64,000 nt of DNA, from the NCBI GenBank assembly GCA_003254925.1, contig QANZ01049192.1, positions 65,672-129,671 of the forward strand, written 5' to 3'. Position numbers and translations under genes: made by a program. How positions within the stretch are numbered: position 1 is the first letter of the stretch; each line of letters opens with the position of its first letter. The notes beneath the pieces were generated by a model, which saw only the letters and a list, made by a program, of their open reading frames with translations, did not search any database and was not told the DNA's origin. Source of the stretch: Chamaecrista fasciculata (Eukaryota; Streptophyta; Magnoliopsida; Fabales; Fabaceae). Of the stretch, positions 58,031 through 64,000 are shown piece after piece.

Positions 58031-59061
58031 TAATACTTTTAAGGACTAAATTGAAATGTTTGGAAGTGTTTTGGGACACTATACAATTTTATTTTGAGAA
58101 TTTGGGACTAAAATGAATGAAGATGATGAAAAATGTAAATCCAGGGACTGATTTGCTAGTTTACTCAATTTTTATGTTTAAAAATGTAAATCCAGTCATC
58201 ATGCCAAGGTGGAAAAAAAATAAGAATGCCCAGTCATGATGCCACGTAATCAAGTCAAACAAAAAAAATGACACATAAGCAAAAAAAATTGCCACATGTG
58301 CATTGAGTCAAAATTGAGGGCATAATTGAAACGTTGGTTGCACATTGAGGGCATGTCTGAACAAAATGAAACGTTAAGGGCATAACTGAAAATCACTGCA
58401 AACGTTAGGGGCATGAAAGGGTGTTTTGCCATTATAAAAAAGGGTCTTTAGAATTCTAATATTATAGAATTTTCTCCCTTTCATAAGATTTCTTTTGAAT
58501 AGGTCCTGATTTAATTACACTTAAATCCCAAAAGTTTATGTTCTTTATCAAAATAGTCCTTAGAACCTCAAAAAATCCTCGGATTTTTTGATAAATCAAT
58601 GATTCTCATTTGTCTTTTGAGGTTCTAAGGACTATTTTGATAAAGATTATAAATTTTTGGGATTAAAGTGTAATTAAATCAGGACCTATTCAAAACAAAT
58701 CTTATGAAAGGAAGAAAATTCTGTAATATTAGAATTCTAAAGACCCTTTTATAATTAATTTCAACTCAACAGTAAAATTACATAATGTACTCTTTAGTTT
58801 CTGTTTTCTTTATGTTTTGATCCCTTTTAATAAAGGGAGAGGATTTAAACGCATAAGAGAAGACTTGTTGCGAGGTTTTTGACATTTTAAGGTGGTCACA
58901 ATCACATTTGCCGTTAAATCCTAACGGAAATAAAGCACAGGGGACCAACTCGCTAACAGAGCAAACCACTGGGCACCAAACTGCAAAAATTTTTCTTTCA
59001 GGATACCAAAGTGGAACACCCTAACCACAGGGTACCAAACTGCAATTTACCCAAATTAAAA

Positions 59062-59528
59062 TAATACATCAAATATAATATTAAAATAATTTCAAAATAG
59101 TATCTTATGAATATATAAATAAATTAATCATATTACTGGGTCGCTCACAATTTTTTATTTCTGGGATTCCATCTGCTGCCCTGGACCTTATGTGTTGCGA
59201 AAACGATCCCTATCCTATTTACTAAAGTATTTATTTACTTGCCCCTTCTATAGATTCCCAAACAAAACTAGGTGAAACGTAAATAAATAAATATTGGGAA
59301 CAAATATTTTAATTTACTGCTTTCTTTCTTTCAACATTACAATACAACTGTTGTTGACTCTTTGTTATTAGTTAAAGTTAATATTGCAAAATAAATAGAT
59401 CACCATGTGATGGGTCATACCTAAGGCGTAGCAAATTCCACTTCGTCCTCCCAATCCTCCTTTAATTTATATATGTTGTGTGTGTGTGTGTGATTTCATC
59501 CCATTTTCCCATACTACAATCTACTCCA
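59062..59528 (+). promoter_or_regulatory. Promoter region of aldo-keto reductase copy 3
   Basis: From about 59390 it resembles the upstream regions of copies 1 and 4 (ATGATGGGTCATACCTAAGG-like words, a TATATATGTTGTGTGTGTG tract and CATCCCATTTTCCCA before the ATG). The distal part is AT-rich without recognisable features. Confidence 0.5.
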
Positions 59529-62031
<2,503 letters not shown>

Positions 62032-63480
62032 TTTTCTTGTTCACATAAACTACAAAGACATATACAGCTAATATATACTTTAATATATGGAAATCAATAC
62101 CATGAATAACAACCTGAAACGGGTATGCGTAGACAGATTTGGGTGATTTCAAGTTTGAATTTCTTGTACCAGACTCTGTTTTCAGTACTCTGCAATCTGC
62201 ATTATGTAATGTAACCAGATTTACTAGTACAATAAGGCCAAAACTTCATTTTGGTCCTTAAACTATGGGGTCAATTTCATTTTGGTCTTAAAGAAATATT
62301 TCTTTTTTTGTTTTGTCTTCAAATTTTTATATTTGTTCTATATTGGTTTATAAAATGTGATTTTGTCTGATTTTTGCTGTTATTTTTAACCTAAACGAAT
62401 TAACATGAACTATTTATTTTTCACATGTGTTATAATAAGTGAGTTGATGTCAAAGAGAAAAAGAAAAATTTTTATTATTAGTTAGAAATTGGAGATAACT
62501 TTTATGTTGATTTTTCTTTCAAATAATGATTTTTTTTTCTTTCTTTATCAATTCACTTATTATGATACATATAAAAAAATAGTTCATTTTAACTATCCAG
62601 GTTAAAAACAATAACATAAATCAGACAAAATCTCATTTTGGACTACCAACAGAAGAAATGTAAAAATTTGAAGAATAAAAAATGAAAAAATGGTTTTATG
62701 ACAAAAATAAAACTATTCTCATAATAAATGTGATTCGGTGGTTGCACCGTAGTGCGGCATATAAAACAGAGTAAATTACACAAAATCTTCCTAATTTGGA
62801 TTGAATTATAATAAATATCCATTTAATAAATCAACTAACTTTTATGACATTATATATATATATTATAAAATCTATTTTACTTATCCATATATTGTGACCT
62901 TTTTTTTTTTGTGGTTTCACATAAAATAAAATGTGCAACATCTGGACTTGACATTTTAACGAATTTAATTACTTCTCCCTGACTCGACTACCCATTCAAT
63001 TTCTGTTTGTTTCTGTTCTCTTATTCTTGTACAAAGTGATGAACGAAATAGGAAGATTAAGAATATTACTTAATACTTATCTAGAATGGAAGATTTCAAA
63101 TTGTGAGGGCAAGAAAGCTACAACTTACAAAATCCACAGAGATCGAAGAGATCAAGAACACATAGTTGGATTAATAAATTAATTAAATTTAAATTTTAAT
63201 GTAAATGGTTGGATAAATAAATTAATTAAATTTAAATTTTATAATTTTGGCCTGTTTTAAATACTTAGTTGATTTGGTTGGATATTAAAGTATTAACCTA
63301 CTCTAAATATAAATTTAACGGTAGTAGGCTAGTAGCTGTGTTAGCTCTTCCATATTCCTTTTCATATCATTAATCTAAATGAAAAACAATATTATAATGT
63401 TAATCAGATAAGGACATGAGTTTACTAGACTAGATATATATATTAATACTGTTTAACTTAAATCAAACACTACAAAACTA
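62032..63480. other. Intergenic between copies 3 and 4
   Basis: 62234-62718 is a degenerate TIR element (left end GGCCAAAACTTCATTTTGG; right arm complementary but eroded). A 40-bp tandem phrase with AAATTAATTAAATTTAAATT occurs near 63175-63240. No gene seen. Confidence 0.5.
62234..62718. mobile_element. Degenerate TIR element
   Basis: GGCCAAAACTTCATTTTGGTC at the left, with a weakly complementary right arm around TCATTTTGGACTACC. The centre is a palindrome around ATGAACTATTTATTTTTCAC. Related to the fragment at 3140-3262. Confidence 0.5.
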
Positions 63481-63915
63481 TTTTTTTTTCTGAAGACCCA
63501 CGCGATGGACAGCTAAGGTTGATAGCAGAGTTTTTAATATTGGGTGTAAGTTTACTCATCACCGAATTTGAATGAAGTATCCTTATCAATAGGTATTAAA
63601 TTTAACATAAGTCAACTACAACATGATAATTGATTCCAAGTTTGAATGTCCATGTGTCCAAAATAAATAATCTCGCGTGTAACGTGTTAACTGTTAATTA
63701 ACATAAAATCGGGCGTATTCAATGACGATTGCTTAATATTCTTGGCATCTCGACAAAATAAGAAATGACGATTGCATAATAAGAAAACCATGATGGGTCA
63801 TATCATACCTAAGGTGTAGCAAATCCCGACTTCATTCGTCCTTCTCAATCCTCCTTCCTTTATATCTGTTGTGTGTGTGTGTGTTTTTACATCCCATTTC
63901 TCTCAATCTACACCA
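63480..63915 (+). promoter_or_regulatory. Promoter of aldo-keto reductase copy 4
   Basis: Shares CACGCGATGGACAGCTAAGG, a GTGTGTGTGTGTG tract and CATCCCATTTCTC with the other copies' upstream regions. Confidence 0.5.
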
Positions 63916-64000
63916 ATGGCTGCATCACAAATTCCTCGTGTCAAACTCGGAAACCAGGGTTTAGAGGTATCTACCTTAATTACTTACTCTTATTTAATAA
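63916..64000 (+). CDS. Aldo-keto reductase copy 4, exon 1 only (runs off the window)
   Basis: Exon 1 (63916-63966) encodes MAASQIPRVKLGNQGLE and ends at a GAG|GTATCT donor, as in the other copies. The rest lies beyond the window, so intactness cannot be judged. Confidence 0.85.
   Translation, partial: MAASQIPRVKLGNQGLEVSTLITYSYLI

Larger units (their letters stand above)
56102..59052. mobile_element. Large Pack-MULE, 2.95 kb, carrying an ATP synthase delta fragment
   Basis: Perfect 9-bp duplication AAATTAAAA at 56093-56101 and 59053-59061. Arms of roughly 900 bp are inverted copies. The outermost part has GGTACC-type boxes (AAATTGCAGTTTGGTACCCT). Further in, both arms contain an inset of the GCCCC-box type (GGCAAAACACCCTTTCATGC at 56411 and its complement near 58430), and telomere-like (AAACCCTA) tracts. 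Both arms carry the insets, so they were acquired before the arms were last homogenised. The middle (about 57100-57760) holds host gene sequence. No transposase frame. Confidence 0.85.

Overview
The window is nuclear DNA of a eudicot plant, probably a rosid. Genes are split by GT-AG introns. The phenylcoumaran benzylic ether reductase-like proteins closely resemble birch/pear-type allergen homologues, a MIR167 hairpin is present, and the AT-rich intergenic space is full of plant transposable elements. The exact species cannot be told from the sequence. Ns lie at 10591, 22283-22352, 23224, 49947 and 53092, so joins near them need care.

Layout: (1) 1-3569: right half of a MULE-type element, a small two-exon gene for a putative secreted or membrane-anchored peptide, and gene-poor DNA. 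(2) 3570-23950: a tandem array of three isoflavone reductase-like/PCBER genes, all on the minus strand. Two are intact five-exon genes of 308 and 306 codons. The third is a chimera with exons 1-2 duplicated and a truncated relic of exon 1 inside. Each unit carries related upstream and downstream flanks, so the whole unit was duplicated, and TIR elements have since filled the introns. (3) 24000-35000: a foldback element, a four-exon gene for a small conserved plant protein, an intronless disordered protein, a short copia-type LTR element, and a gene for a protein with only the N-terminal domain of PUB45-type U-box ligases. (4) 35000-41000: nested transposons (MULE with a SINE inside it, a hAT element, more MULEs, and one element holding a splicing factor 1 fragment in the loop of a long inverted repeat). 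(5) 41755-41870: MIR167 on the minus strand. (6) 45355-46506: a TAXI/EDGP-type pepsin-fold protein lacking the catalytic Asp motifs. (7) 47600-64000: a tandem array of aldo-keto reductase genes of the auxin-induced PCNT115 type on the plus strand: one pseudogene, two intact seven-exon genes (345 and 343 codons), and a fourth copy running off the window. Between them lie a LINE remnant and a 2.95-kb MULE carrying a chloroplast ATP synthase delta-subunit fragment.

Both tandem arrays encode NADPH-dependent reductases of specialised metabolism and grew by local duplication. The most striking non-gene signal is a shared grammar in many otherwise dissimilar TIR elements: boxes such as GGTCCC, GGTACC or GCCCC repeated at alternating steps of about 31 and 29 bp, usually flanked by 9-bp target-site duplications. 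It recurs in at least eight element groups here.
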